From Salinicola halimionae (GTDB lineage Bacteria > Pseudomonadota > Gammaproteobacteria > Pseudomonadales > Halomonadaceae): a stretch of DNA of 64,000 bases. The stretch lies in NCBI RefSeq assembly GCF_003206065.1, contig NZ_PZJQ01000004.1, positions 655,168 to 719,167 of the forward strand, written 5' to 3'. Below the pieces are notes generated by a model. It was not told where the DNA came from, searched no databases, and saw only the letters and a program-made list of their open reading frames with translations. Of this stretch, positions 49,201 to 56,505 are shown one piece after another. The position numbers and the translations under genes were made by a program. How positions within the stretch are numbered: position 1 is the stretch's first letter; each line of letters opens with the position of its first letter.

Positions 49201-49943
49201 AGGTTCAGGATCCGATGTGGGAGCCGCAGCCGTGGGAAATGCATCAGCCGCCGCCGACGCTCGCGAAGCTGCCTTATATCGTCGTGGTGATCGACGAATT
49301 TGCCGATATGTTCATGATCGTCGGCAAAAAGGTCGAAGAACTGATCGCGCGTCTGGCCCAGAAGGCGCGAGCGGCGGGCATTCACCTGATACTGGCGACC
49401 CAGCGGCCGTCGGTCGACGTGGTCACCGGTTTGATCAAGGCCAACATTCCGACACGTATGGCGTTCCAGGTTTCGTCCAAGATCGACTCACGTACGATTC
49501 TTGACCAAGGTGGCGCCGAGAATCTGCTGGGCCACGGCGACATGCTCTATCTGCCGGCCGGTGCCGGTATGCCACAGCGCGTTCACGGCGCGTTCGTCGA
49601 CGACGATGAGGTGCATCGTATCGTCGAGGACTGGAAACGCCGCGGCGAACCGGAGTACATCGAGGAAATTCTGTCGGGCGGTGTCTCCGCCGACGCCTTG
49701 GCTGGCCTCGAGGCCGATGGCGGTGACGGCGATGACGCCGAGCAGGACGCGCTTTACGACGAGGCCGTGCAGTTCGTCACCGAGACGCGACGCGCCTCGA
49801 TTTCCGCCGTGCAGCGTCGTTTCAAGATCGGCTACAACCGCGCTGCGCGGCTGGTCGAGGCGATGGAGCAGGCCGGCGTCGTCACCTCGATGGGTAACAA
49901 CGGCTCACGCGAAGTGCTCGCGCCGCCACCCGTCGGTCACTGA
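46266..49943 (+). CDS. ftsK: DNA translocase FtsK
   Basis: About 1225 residues; septal DNA pump that clears and aligns the dif region. Four N-terminal membrane helices lie in the first ~190 residues. A long, acidic, Ser/Pro/Arg-rich linker follows (about 200-715), with an 18-base tandem repeat near its end. The motor domain has [20 protein letters not shown] (Walker A) and [19 protein letters not shown] (Walker B). A winged-helix gamma domain ends the protein ([20 protein letters not shown]). The start is probably TTG 46266 with GAGGGGG at 8 bases; ATG 46179 has no ribosome site and would add 29 residues. The linker is long even for the family. Confidence 0.94.
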   Translation: MSAKSSAKKSRRSSTQAQAREQARHVIMRLQGVTREGAVILLLAICVFLLLALFSYTPTDPGWSHSGPDQSVSNWMGRIGAWLSDVLYSLFGASALWWPGMFGLGAWRLMRQAQVQIAWDPVALAVHTGGLLLLLMSTTTLGDLHFYNAASELPNQAGGILGRGIAGSLTSLVGVRGTTLIAIAAFMSGFTLFSGMSWLTVMDELGSSLSRLFHWTKARAGERREVRETRRIDRAEARREASVETAGTERDDEEDSSVEDDAPRKTAWWARWLPWRWLSWTKAPDLEQWDDDDIGYARQARQEPAWENAVGATEGAERRESSLWRHDGRTDIPWDIPARTPSAKRPEASYTARQQRDEAREPTLGSVPLESTPAHDSEPTPRRTAVASRSIDEPAVRSSDGESSSRISALDPEPGMATGSLAASEAAHDESAANAQPQSRPRADSSTFRADVTRRRIPDAFQAPAGAPSATPDNAGISSRDDDMGAVEEQGFGEETGIGEDTHEKNRAFEESRRPVAASWQSRDDEDRMSTTGESGLAADDDEVPTQQWGIRPERHEPESNWQSADVSVDDESDAAPAETALPRSEKAARDRLGINWDETEAESGVRPMDPIPSVAPVHESARLGADAPPRRQEPRFDIEDDADAVSENGSEFAGLSPSSQQSPTPQHSPASQHSPASQHSPSAPASSVATAAQARTAAGDQPTLWTVEHLQSQRPVMDDMPEPSGDLPSIRLTTPADPEQPNYTPEQLEDMAELLEMRLREYGVKAEVVETWPGPVITRFEIRPAAGVKVSKISNLAKDLARSLMVKSVRVVEIIPGKPTVGIEIPNPNRAMIRIRQVLDSDVYQNAESPVTLALGQDIGGKPVVANLNKMPHLLVAGTTGSGKSVGINTMLVSMLLKATPDEVRMIMVDPKMLELSVYDGIPHLLAPVVTDMKEAANALRWCVAEMERRYKLMAAMGVRNIAGFNAKLDEAERHGAQVQDPMWEPQPWEMHQPPPTLAKLPYIVVVIDEFADMFMIVGKKVEELIARLAQKARAAGIHLILATQRPSVDVVTGLIKANIPTRMAFQVSSKIDSRTILDQGGAENLLGHGDMLYLPAGAGMPQRVHGAFVDDDEVHRIVEDWKRRGEPEYIEEILSGGVSADALAGLEADGGDGDDAEQDALYDEAVQFVTETRRASISAVQRRFKIGYNRAARLVEAMEQAGVVTSMGNNGSREVLAPPPVGH
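48245..48316 (+). repeat. Four 18-base tandem repeats in the ftsK linker
   Basis: Units at 48245, 48263, 48281 and 48299; the middle two are identical. They encode [18 protein letters not shown] and QHSPSA. They lie just before the motor domain and could expand or contract by slippage. Confidence 0.85.
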
Positions 49944-49998
49944 ACGGCCACTCACGGCCACTCACGGCCACGGGGCAGCTAAACCCCGTGGCCGTTTT
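49944..49998 (+). terminator. ftsK terminator with a triplicated left arm
   Basis: ACGGCCACGGGG (49964-49975) pairs with CCCCGTGGCCGT (49984-49995), followed by TTTGTTG. Before it ACGGCCACTC occurs twice more in tandem (49944 and 49954), starting right after the ftsK stop codon, so three copies of the left half-arm compete for one right arm. Confidence 0.85.
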
Positions 49999-50112
49999 GT
50001 TGTCCAACGATTCAACACGTCGAATAAAAGCTACTGATTCATGATCGTCGACCGAGATTTGTCGATTCACGGCTCGCCGTTTCAAGACTCTTTGTTTCAA
50101 GAAGGAATATCC

Positions 50113-50769
50113 ATGCGCAAGATGAAGACGTTGGTCGCCGCCGGGGCCCTATTGCTGGCGCCGGTATTGATGACCCAGACGGCAATGGCTGATCAGGCCT
50201 CCGCCGACCGCCTGACGCATCTGCTGGAGCCGCTGAAGACTTATTCGGCGGATTTCGAGCAGCAGATCCTGGATGCGTCGGGATCGAGCCTGCAGGACAC
50301 CAGCGGTCACATGTGGCTGTCGCGGCCGGGACATTTCCGCTGGGAGGTGAACGAGCCCTATCGCCAGTTGGTCGTGTCCGATGGCGATGAAGTCTCGCTG
50401 TACGACCCGGACCTGGAACAGGTCACCATTCAGCCGCTCGACGACCGTGTTACGCACACGCCGGCGTTGTTGCTGTCGGGGAGCGCTTCGGAGCTGGCCG
50501 AGAACTACGACGTATCACGGCAGCAGCAAGGTGCCAGCGAGACCTTCACTCTGGTCCCGCAGGCTAATGACACCTTGTTCGAGCAGCTCAAGCTGACCTT
50601 CTACAGCGAGCAGCTCGACGCCCTGCAGATGACCGACAGCACCGGACAGCGCACGGCGATCGACTTTGACAACGCCGAGACCAATACCGATATCGACCCG
50701 GCGCAGTTCCAGTTCCAGGCCCCCGACGGCGCGGACGTTATCCGCGAGCAGGCACCAGCGACACCGTGA
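50113..50769 (+). CDS. lolA: Outer-membrane lipoprotein carrier protein LolA
   Basis: A 218-residue periplasmic chaperone that ferries lipoproteins from LolCDE to LolB. The signal peptide (LVAAGALLLAPVLMTQTAMA) is followed by LLEPLKTYSADFEQQILDASG, SGHMWLSRPGHFRWEVNEPY, the LolA half-barrel pattern, with QLVVSDGDEVSLYDPDLEQV next. ATG 50113 follows AAGGA; an upstream in-frame ATG gives no signal peptide. It follows ftsK as in Pseudomonas. Confidence 0.93.
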   Translation: MRKMKTLVAAGALLLAPVLMTQTAMADQASADRLTHLLEPLKTYSADFEQQILDASGSSLQDTSGHMWLSRPGHFRWEVNEPYRQLVVSDGDEVSLYDPDLEQVTIQPLDDRVTHTPALLLSGSASELAENYDVSRQQQGASETFTLVPQANDTLFEQLKLTFYSEQLDALQMTDSTGQRTAIDFDNAETNTDIDPAQFQFQAPDGADVIREQAPATP

Positions 50770-50790
50770 CCGGCTCATTCGTCGACTGAC

Positions 50791-50823
50791 TCGCCCCCGT
50801 CGTGGATTTCACGACGGGGGCGA
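50791..50823. terminator. Bidirectional hairpin between lolA and rarA
   Basis: A perfect 14-bp stem, TCGCCCCCGTCGTG with CACGACGGGGGCGA (loop GATTT), is followed by ATTTCTTTG. It separates two convergent genes. Confidence 0.85.
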
Positions 50824-50900
50824 ATTTCTTTGTGCGGGAGACATTGGCTCGCTCGAACGGCGTAGAAACGAATACGTTTCATCTGGCCGGGGCTCGTTGA

Positions 50901-52265
50901 TCAGGACTCGTCGTCCGCCTGTCGATCCAGATCCTCGCGCCAAGCCTGTATCTGCTGGAAGCGCTTTTCGTGACCCAACTCGCTGGGGGCGTAAAAGTGT
51001 GTTCTAGGTAAGTTCTGTGGCCAACAGTCGTGGGCACTGCCGGCAGGGTAGCCGTTGGGTTCGTCGTGAGCGTAGCGGTAGCCATCGCCGTAACCCAGCG
51101 ACGACATCAGCTTGGTTGGGGCGTTGCGCAAATAGACCGGCACTTCGAGATTGGGGTGCTCTGCGACGAAAGCCTTGGCCTGACTCCAGGCCTGATCGAT
51201 GCGATTGCTCTTCGGGGCGACCGCCAGGTGGATCGCAGCATGGGCAATAGCGCGCTGACCTTCGTGATCGCCGAGTCGCAGGTAGGCATCCCACGCCGCT
51301 ATCACCAGCGGCAGCGCGCGCGGATCGGCATTGCCCACGTCTTCCGAAGCGATCGCCGCCAGACGCCGGACGATATCCAACGGATCGCCACCGCCGCTGA
51401 TGAACTGGGCGATGTATAGAAGGGCTGCGTCGGGTCGCGAGGAGCGGATCGACTTGTGGATAGCCGATAGCAGGTCGTAATAGTGCTCACCCTGCTTGTC
51501 GAAGGCGGCGGCTTGATGGCCGATGACCTCGATCACCGCATCGCGATCGAGATGCTCGCCGTGCTCGTCGATCTTGACGAAATCACAGGCGGTTTCCAGC
51601 AGGCCCAGAGCGCGCCGAGCATCGCCGGTGGCAGCTCGCGCCAGAATCGACAGCGTGTCGTCACTGGCGCGAATGTTGCGCTGTCCGAGACCTAGCGTCT
51701 CGTTGGCGAGCGCACGCTTCAGTACGGTGATCAGCTCGTTGTCATCGAGTGCTTTCAGCACGTAGACCCGAGCCCGCGATAGCAGCGCGGAGTTGACTTC
51801 GAATGACGGATTTTCGGTAGTCGCGCCGATCAGCGTCAGCAGTCCCGATTCGACGTGAGGGAGCAGGGCGTCCTGCTGACTCTTGTTGAGGCGATGAATC
51901 TCGTCGAGAAATAACAGTGTCTGACGCTCGCGCATCTGTCCTTCGCGGGCTCTTTCGACTGCTGCGCGGATCTCCTTGACCCCGGCCATGACGGCGGAGA
52001 GCTGTTCGAGCCTGGCGCCGGAGGCCTCGGCGAGAATTTCGGCCAAAGTCGTCTTGCCGACACCCGGCGGGCCCCACAGGATCATCGAGCGCACGCTGGC
52101 AGTCTCGGCCATGCGGCGTAGCGGTTTGCCGGGGCCTACCAGCGCCTGCTGGCCGACGTAGTCTTCCAGTTGGCGCGGTCGCATGCGGTAGGCGAGAGGC
52201 GCGTTGTCCGGCTGGGTGTCGCCTTGAGAGGCGTCGTCGGCAAAAAGATCCATGGCATCATCCAA
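50901..52265 (-). CDS. rarA: Replication-associated recombination protein A (MgsA/RarA)
   Basis: A 454-residue AAA+ ATPase related to clamp loaders, acting at stalled forks. PLAYRMRPRQLEDYVGQQAL, Walker A ILWGPPGVGKTTLAE (about 63-77), Walker B TLLFLDEIHRLNK and sensor GATTENPSFEVNSALLSRA are visible, with the C-terminal tetramerisation part (HYYDLLSAIHKSIRSSRPDA; LGYGDGYRYAHDEPNGY). It is on the strand opposite to lolA, whereas the two are co-directional in Pseudomonas. Confidence 0.95.
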   Translation of the reverse strand: MDDAMDLFADDASQGDTQPDNAPLAYRMRPRQLEDYVGQQALVGPGKPLRRMAETASVRSMILWGPPGVGKTTLAEILAEASGARLEQLSAVMAGVKEIRAAVERAREGQMRERQTLLFLDEIHRLNKSQQDALLPHVESGLLTLIGATTENPSFEVNSALLSRARVYVLKALDDNELITVLKRALANETLGLGQRNIRASDDTLSILARAATGDARRALGLLETACDFVKIDEHGEHLDRDAVIEVIGHQAAAFDKQGEHYYDLLSAIHKSIRSSRPDAALLYIAQFISGGGDPLDIVRRLAAIASEDVGNADPRALPLVIAAWDAYLRLGDHEGQRAIAHAAIHLAVAPKSNRIDQAWSQAKAFVAEHPNLEVPVYLRNAPTKLMSSLGYGDGYRYAHDEPNGYPAGSAHDCWPQNLPRTHFYAPSELGHEKRFQQIQAWREDLDRQADDES

Positions 52266-52505
52266 GACTGGCGGTGGGCATCGAAACCGTACATTTCGCT
52301 ACAGCGATTTAGACGTTAGGCGTAGAGCGTTTATCCAGAAAACCGCTAGGGTAGGGAATTCTAGCGTGTCGCCGATGGCAGACCCAATCGATCGTTGATC
52401 GAGATTCGCTTCTGCTGTGGCACTATTCTGGCGTTATTCTGGCACTACACTAGGCTGACAAGGCGGTGTTACTCGACATCGCGCTTCACGGACAGGAGAC
52501 TCACC

Positions 52506-53054
52506 ATGCCCATGCTGACCCAACTGCGTCAGGACCATGCCAACATGGCGCGCCTGCTGCATGTGTTGCAACTCAAGCACAAGACTCTGGCCGATGGCGA
52601 GCGTCCCGACTTTCGGCTGATTCGGGAGGTCGTGGATTATATCCTCGACTACATGAGCGGATTCACCATTCCGCTGGAACGAATCTGTAGTGATCGACTG
52701 GTGGCTCGGGAGTCGCAGATCGGTGAGCTGAGCAATCGGCTGGCCGAAGATTATCAGCATCTGCATCAGCAGTTGATGCAGCTGTCTCAGAACATCGACA
52801 TGATCCTCATGGACGGCGTCATGCCGATGGACAAGTTCGCCGAGGATCTCAAGTCCTATCTGGACGCGCATCGGGCATATCTGCGTGGCGAACGCGAAGA
52901 GCTGTTTCCGCTGATCCGTGAGCACTTCGATGAGGAGGATCTGGCGCGCTTGGCAGAAGAACTGCCTGCCCAAGCCGGTGCTGAACTGGCACGGCTGCAG
53001 GAGGCCTACCCTGAGCTTTACACCGAGTTTCGCGAAGCGCCATCCCCGCTGTAA
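52506..53054 (+). CDS. Hemerythrin-like four-helix protein with degraded metal site
   Basis: A 182-residue protein of the bacterial HHE/hemerythrin fold. Helix 1 keeps QDHANMARLLHVL, helix 3 DYQHLHQQLMQL and helix 4 LDAHRAYLRGEREELFPLIREHF with His and Glu ligands. Helix 2, normally YxHHPxED-like, reads FTIPLERICSDRL, so the two histidines and the acidic pair partner are missing. GGAGA lies at good spacing before ATG 52506. Function (O2 or redox sensing, structural) is unknown, and a diiron site looks unlikely in normal form. Confidence 0.75.
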   Translation: MPMLTQLRQDHANMARLLHVLQLKHKTLADGERPDFRLIREVVDYILDYMSGFTIPLERICSDRLVARESQIGELSNRLAEDYQHLHQQLMQLSQNIDMILMDGVMPMDKFAEDLKSYLDAHRAYLRGEREELFPLIREHFDEEDLARLAEELPAQAGAELARLQEAYPELYTEFREAPSPL

Positions 53055-53211
53055 CCGTTTTCGACGTGTCATTATCGCGATAGACATCTGTTTTACCGCC
53101 TACCTGCCATCGCGGCTGTCGGCCCCACCCCTTCATTTCGACGACGATCGCCACTGCGCGATCGTCGTCGCTTGCGTAGAATGAACCGCTCGAACGATGT
53201 GAGAGGGCGGA

Positions 53212-54111
53212 ATGGATCGATTGCAGGCGATGCAGGTTTTCCGCGCGGTGATCGAAGCCGGTAGCTTCGCCGGTGGCGCGCGACGTCTGGGTGTCTCCAA
53301 TGCCATGGTCAGCAAACAGGTTTCTCGACTCGAGCAGACGCTCGGGGTGCGCTTGCTAATGCGCACCACCCGGCGGCTACAGTTGACCGCGGAGGGCGAG
53401 CGTTATCTGACGACCGCGGCGCGCCTGCTCGATGAACTGCAGGAGTTGGAAGCGGGTATTGGCGAACAGCGTGGCGAGGTTCGCGGACGTCTGCGGCTGT
53501 CGGCACCGGTAGATTTCGGAGCCCGGTCGTTGATGCCGGCGCTCCAGGCTTTCGAGGCGGCACACCCGGCCGTGTCACTCGATCTGGTTCTGGAGGATCG
53601 ACGTGTCGATCCGCTGGCCGAGGATTTCGATCTGGTCGTGCGTATCGGCGAACTGGAAGATTCCGGCCTGATCGCGCGCCCGCTGATGCAAATGCCGCTG
53701 CACCTTTATGCATCGCCGGATTATCTCCAGCATCACGGCACGCCTCGGCACCCGCACGATCTCAAGGACCATCGGTGTCTGCACTATACGCTTTCTCGCC
53801 ATGGGTTGTACTGGCCGTTTCGGGTCGAAGGCGAGGTGTATCGGTTTCGGCTGCAGCCGGCGCTTTCCTGCAATAACGGTCGAGCACTGGTCGAGGCGGC
53901 CGTGCTGGGTATGGGGCTGACCCTCAAGCCAGCGTCGCTGGCGGCGGCGGAAGAGCGAACGGGGCAGTTGGTTCGGGTGCTCGAAGCGTTCGAGATGCCG
54001 CCGCTCGATGTCCACCTGCTATATACCGAACGCGATTACATGCCCGCCCGGTTGCGAACGCTGATCGATGCTCTGCTCGACTATTTCGGCAACGGCCAGA
54101 CGTATGATTGA
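53212..54111 (+). CDS. LysR family transcriptional regulator
   Basis: A 299-residue LysR protein of the CrgA/AaeR-like group. The N-terminal HTH is MDRLQAMQVFRAVIEAGSFA...VSKQVSRLEQTLGVRLLMRTTR; the effector domain (about 90-299) has the usual GDFDLVVRIGEL-like turn (here AEDFDLVVRIGELEDS). Effector and targets unknown. GAGAGG precedes the ATG. It overlaps murI by 8 bases (ATGATTGA). Confidence 0.88.
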   Translation: MDRLQAMQVFRAVIEAGSFAGGARRLGVSNAMVSKQVSRLEQTLGVRLLMRTTRRLQLTAEGERYLTTAARLLDELQELEAGIGEQRGEVRGRLRLSAPVDFGARSLMPALQAFEAAHPAVSLDLVLEDRRVDPLAEDFDLVVRIGELEDSGLIARPLMQMPLHLYASPDYLQHHGTPRHPHDLKDHRCLHYTLSRHGLYWPFRVEGEVYRFRLQPALSCNNGRALVEAAVLGMGLTLKPASLAAAEERTGQLVRVLEAFEMPPLDVHLLYTERDYMPARLRTLIDALLDYFGNGQTYD

Positions 54112-55009
54112 TGCGCTGATCTTCGACTCAGGCGTTGGCGGTCTCTCGGTCAGCGCCGAGATTCGTCGCCGGTTGCCGTGGCTCTCTTTGGGCTACGTCT
54201 GTGACAACGCGGCGCTGCCTTACGGCACCAAGGAAGACGCCTGGCTGGTGGCACGAATCGCCAGCGTCTGCGAACGCGCCTGCGAGCAGGCCCGGCCGCG
54301 CGCGCTGGTCGTCGCCTGCAACACTGCCAGTACCCTGGCGCTGGAGGCGCTGCGCCAAAGGTTGTCGATACCGGTCATCGGCACGGTGCCGGCGATCAAG
54401 CCGGCCGCCACTCTGAGTCAGCGTCGGGTCATCGGGTTGCTGGCGACCAGCGCCACCGTCCATCGACCCTACCTGGACCGACTGATCGACAAATTTGCCA
54501 CCGATTGTCGCGTCGTACGGGTGGCGGCGGATGCGCTGGTCATCGAGGCGGAGCGTCTGATGATGGGACAGCCAGTCGATATGTCGAGGCTTTCGAATGC
54601 AATCGAGCCGCTGAAGGCCGCGTCGGATATCGACGTGGTGGTGCTGGGTTGCACCCACTTTCCGTTGTTGCGCTCCCGGCTCGAGCTCTTGATGCCGAGA
54701 GGCGTGCATTGGATCGATTCGGGTGAGGCGATCGCCAGGCGTCTGCGCGACGTGCTTTCCGAGAGCGACGAATTATCCGAACGCAAGGTGCTATTCGAAC
54801 GCAATGCACTGGCTGAAGGCAAAGCACCATCCGGCAATCTGCTGCCCGGGGACGTCGATATTCCTGCAGGGAGGGCGGCGGCCGACTCTGGAATCGGGTC
54901 GGTTAGTTGGGCTACGGCCACTTCGGTGGCGGGGTTGACATCGGCGCTGTCGCGTTTCGGCTATGCACCGCCGACGATGCTCGAGGTCGATTCGCCCGGG
55001 GCATGGTAG
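54104..55009 (+). CDS. murI: Glutamate racemase with inserted repeats
   Basis: A 301-residue enzyme making D-glutamate for peptidoglycan; E. coli MurI is 285. MIDALIFDSGVGGLSVSAE, VVACNTASTLALEAL and VLGCTHFPLLRSRLE carry the substrate Asp/Ser and two catalytic cysteines. Between SGEAIARRLRDVL and the end (ATATSVAGLTSALSRFGY) is an insert of about 55 residues that includes three tandem hexapeptides. The start overlaps the LysR stop region (8 bases), unusual for murI and giving translational coupling. Confidence 0.93.
   Translation: MIDALIFDSGVGGLSVSAEIRRRLPWLSLGYVCDNAALPYGTKEDAWLVARIASVCERACEQARPRALVVACNTASTLALEALRQRLSIPVIGTVPAIKPAATLSQRRVIGLLATSATVHRPYLDRLIDKFATDCRVVRVAADALVIEAERLMMGQPVDMSRLSNAIEPLKAASDIDVVVLGCTHFPLLRSRLELLMPRGVHWIDSGEAIARRLRDVLSESDELSERKVLFERNALAEGKAPSGNLLPGDVDIPAGRAAADSGIGSVSWATATSVAGLTSALSRFGYAPPTMLEVDSPGAW
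54773..54826 (+). repeat. Three 18-base repeats inside murI
   Basis: Units at 54773, 54791 and 54809 encode LSERKV, LFERNA and LAEGKA. They share the codon pattern CT(A/G)xxxGAACGCAAxGxx with drift, and lie in a loop absent from the basic family. Confidence 0.7.
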
Positions 55010-55122
55010 ATGTGGTTCAGGCCTGGTGCTCCAGCGGCCCCGGTTGGTGTTTCGTTCGATGGCTTTGGTGAACGTTTCATGTCAATGGTCGGTTTCAAGA
55101 GCTACTTTCAAGGACTCATGGT

Positions 55123-56250
55123 TTGGTAATTTTCGATATTGATCCTTCCCGCTACGACGCCCAACTCGAAGCCAAGCGCGAGCGGATCGAACGGCAGTTC
55201 GCCCGGTTATCGCCGCCGTCGCTGGAAGTCTTTGCGTCGCCACCATCGCACTATCGGATGCGCGCCGAATTCCGGATCTGGCATGAAGGCGACGATCTAT
55301 ACTACGCGATGTTCGAAGCCGATCCGGAGGCGCCTCTGCATCGAGGACGGGTTGCCCAGCGCGTCGTTCGGGTCGATCGCTTTCCGGTCGCCAGCGAGCG
55401 TATCAACGCGCTGATGCCGCAACTGCTGGACGCGATCCGCGACGAGCCACTGATGCGTCGCAAGCTGTTTCAGGTCGAGTTCCTCACCACCCTGAGCGGC
55501 GAGGCATTGGTCACCATGATCTATCACAAATCGCTGACCGATGAGTGGGAAGCGCGTGCCCGCGAGCTGCAGCTGCAGCTCGGCGTGTCGTTGATTGGAC
55601 GTTCTCGCAAACAGCGTCTGGTGCTGGATCGCGATCATGTGTGGGAAAGGCTAGACGTCGACGGGCGCGAATTCCGGTACCAGCAAGTGGAGAACAGCTT
55701 CACCCAGCCCAACGCCGAGATCTGCCGTTCGATGCTGCATTGGGCGCGAGACGTGACTCGTGACGTGACGCAGGAAGGTCAGGGCGATCTGGTCGAGCTC
55801 TACTGCGGCAATGGCAATTTCACGGTGGCGCTGGCCGAGAACTTCCGCCGCGTGGTGGCGACCGAAATCTCGCGTACCTCGGTCGCCTCCGCCCAGGCCA
55901 ATCTCGAAGCCAACGTCATCGACAACGTGCACGTGGCCCGAATGTCCGCAGAGGAGTTCGCTCAGGCGCTGAGCGGGGAAAAGCAGGGCCGCCGGGTCGC
56001 TGCGATGCAGCTCGACGAATGTGATTTTTCCACCGTACTGGTCGACCCGCCACGAGCCGGCCTGGACGCGGAAAGCTGCGAGCCGCTGATGCGTTATCGG
56101 CGCATCGTCTATATTTCCTGTAATCCCGACACACTGGTGGTCAATCTCGAGCAGTTGAGCCAAACCCATCGCGTGGTACGCATGGCATTGTTTGACCAAT
56201 TCCCCTGGACCGACCACTGTGAGTGCGGGGTGCTGCTCGAGCGTCGATAG
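55123..56250 (+). CDS. trmA: tRNA (uracil-5-)-methyltransferase
   Basis: A 375-residue SAM-dependent enzyme forming m5U54 in tRNA; E. coli TrmA is 366. FRIWHEGDDLYYAMF, SFTQPNAEICRSML, LVELYCGNGNFTVALAENF (SAM site), VLVDPPRAGLD and the catalytic Cys in IVYISCNPDTL are seen. The start appears to be TTG 55123, with AAGGA 8 bases upstream; no in-frame ATG fits, and a nearby ATG at 55118 is out of frame and stops at once. Confidence 0.93.
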   Translation: MVIFDIDPSRYDAQLEAKRERIERQFARLSPPSLEVFASPPSHYRMRAEFRIWHEGDDLYYAMFEADPEAPLHRGRVAQRVVRVDRFPVASERINALMPQLLDAIRDEPLMRRKLFQVEFLTTLSGEALVTMIYHKSLTDEWEARARELQLQLGVSLIGRSRKQRLVLDRDHVWERLDVDGREFRYQQVENSFTQPNAEICRSMLHWARDVTRDVTQEGQGDLVELYCGNGNFTVALAENFRRVVATEISRTSVASAQANLEANVIDNVHVARMSAEEFAQALSGEKQGRRVAAMQLDECDFSTVLVDPPRAGLDAESCEPLMRYRRIVYISCNPDTLVVNLEQLSQTHRVVRMALFDQFPWTDHCECGVLLERR

Positions 56251-56505
56251 CCGCCGTGGTCCCAATCTGACATGAGTCCGATCCAGGCATTGCCGTGCTC
56301 CGGTAATCGCCAAACCCGGCAATCAAACCTCGACGGCCGGTATTGTCAATCGTTAGTGCTGTCGAGCAGTGTCGCCGCCGATGCATAACCGACATGCGTC
56401 ATGACGAAGCTTCAATTGAGTGGGGCGCCGTGTGGCGCTGACGTAAGCTTCCATCCTATTGAATGCGGCCGCCATGTTGACGGTCGATGCCAGCCGAGGT
56501 GATAG

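Noticed and set aside
48378-49385. 335-residue minus-strand frame opposite the FtsK motor
   Set aside because: Arg/His-rich antisense of a conserved domain; no start signal.
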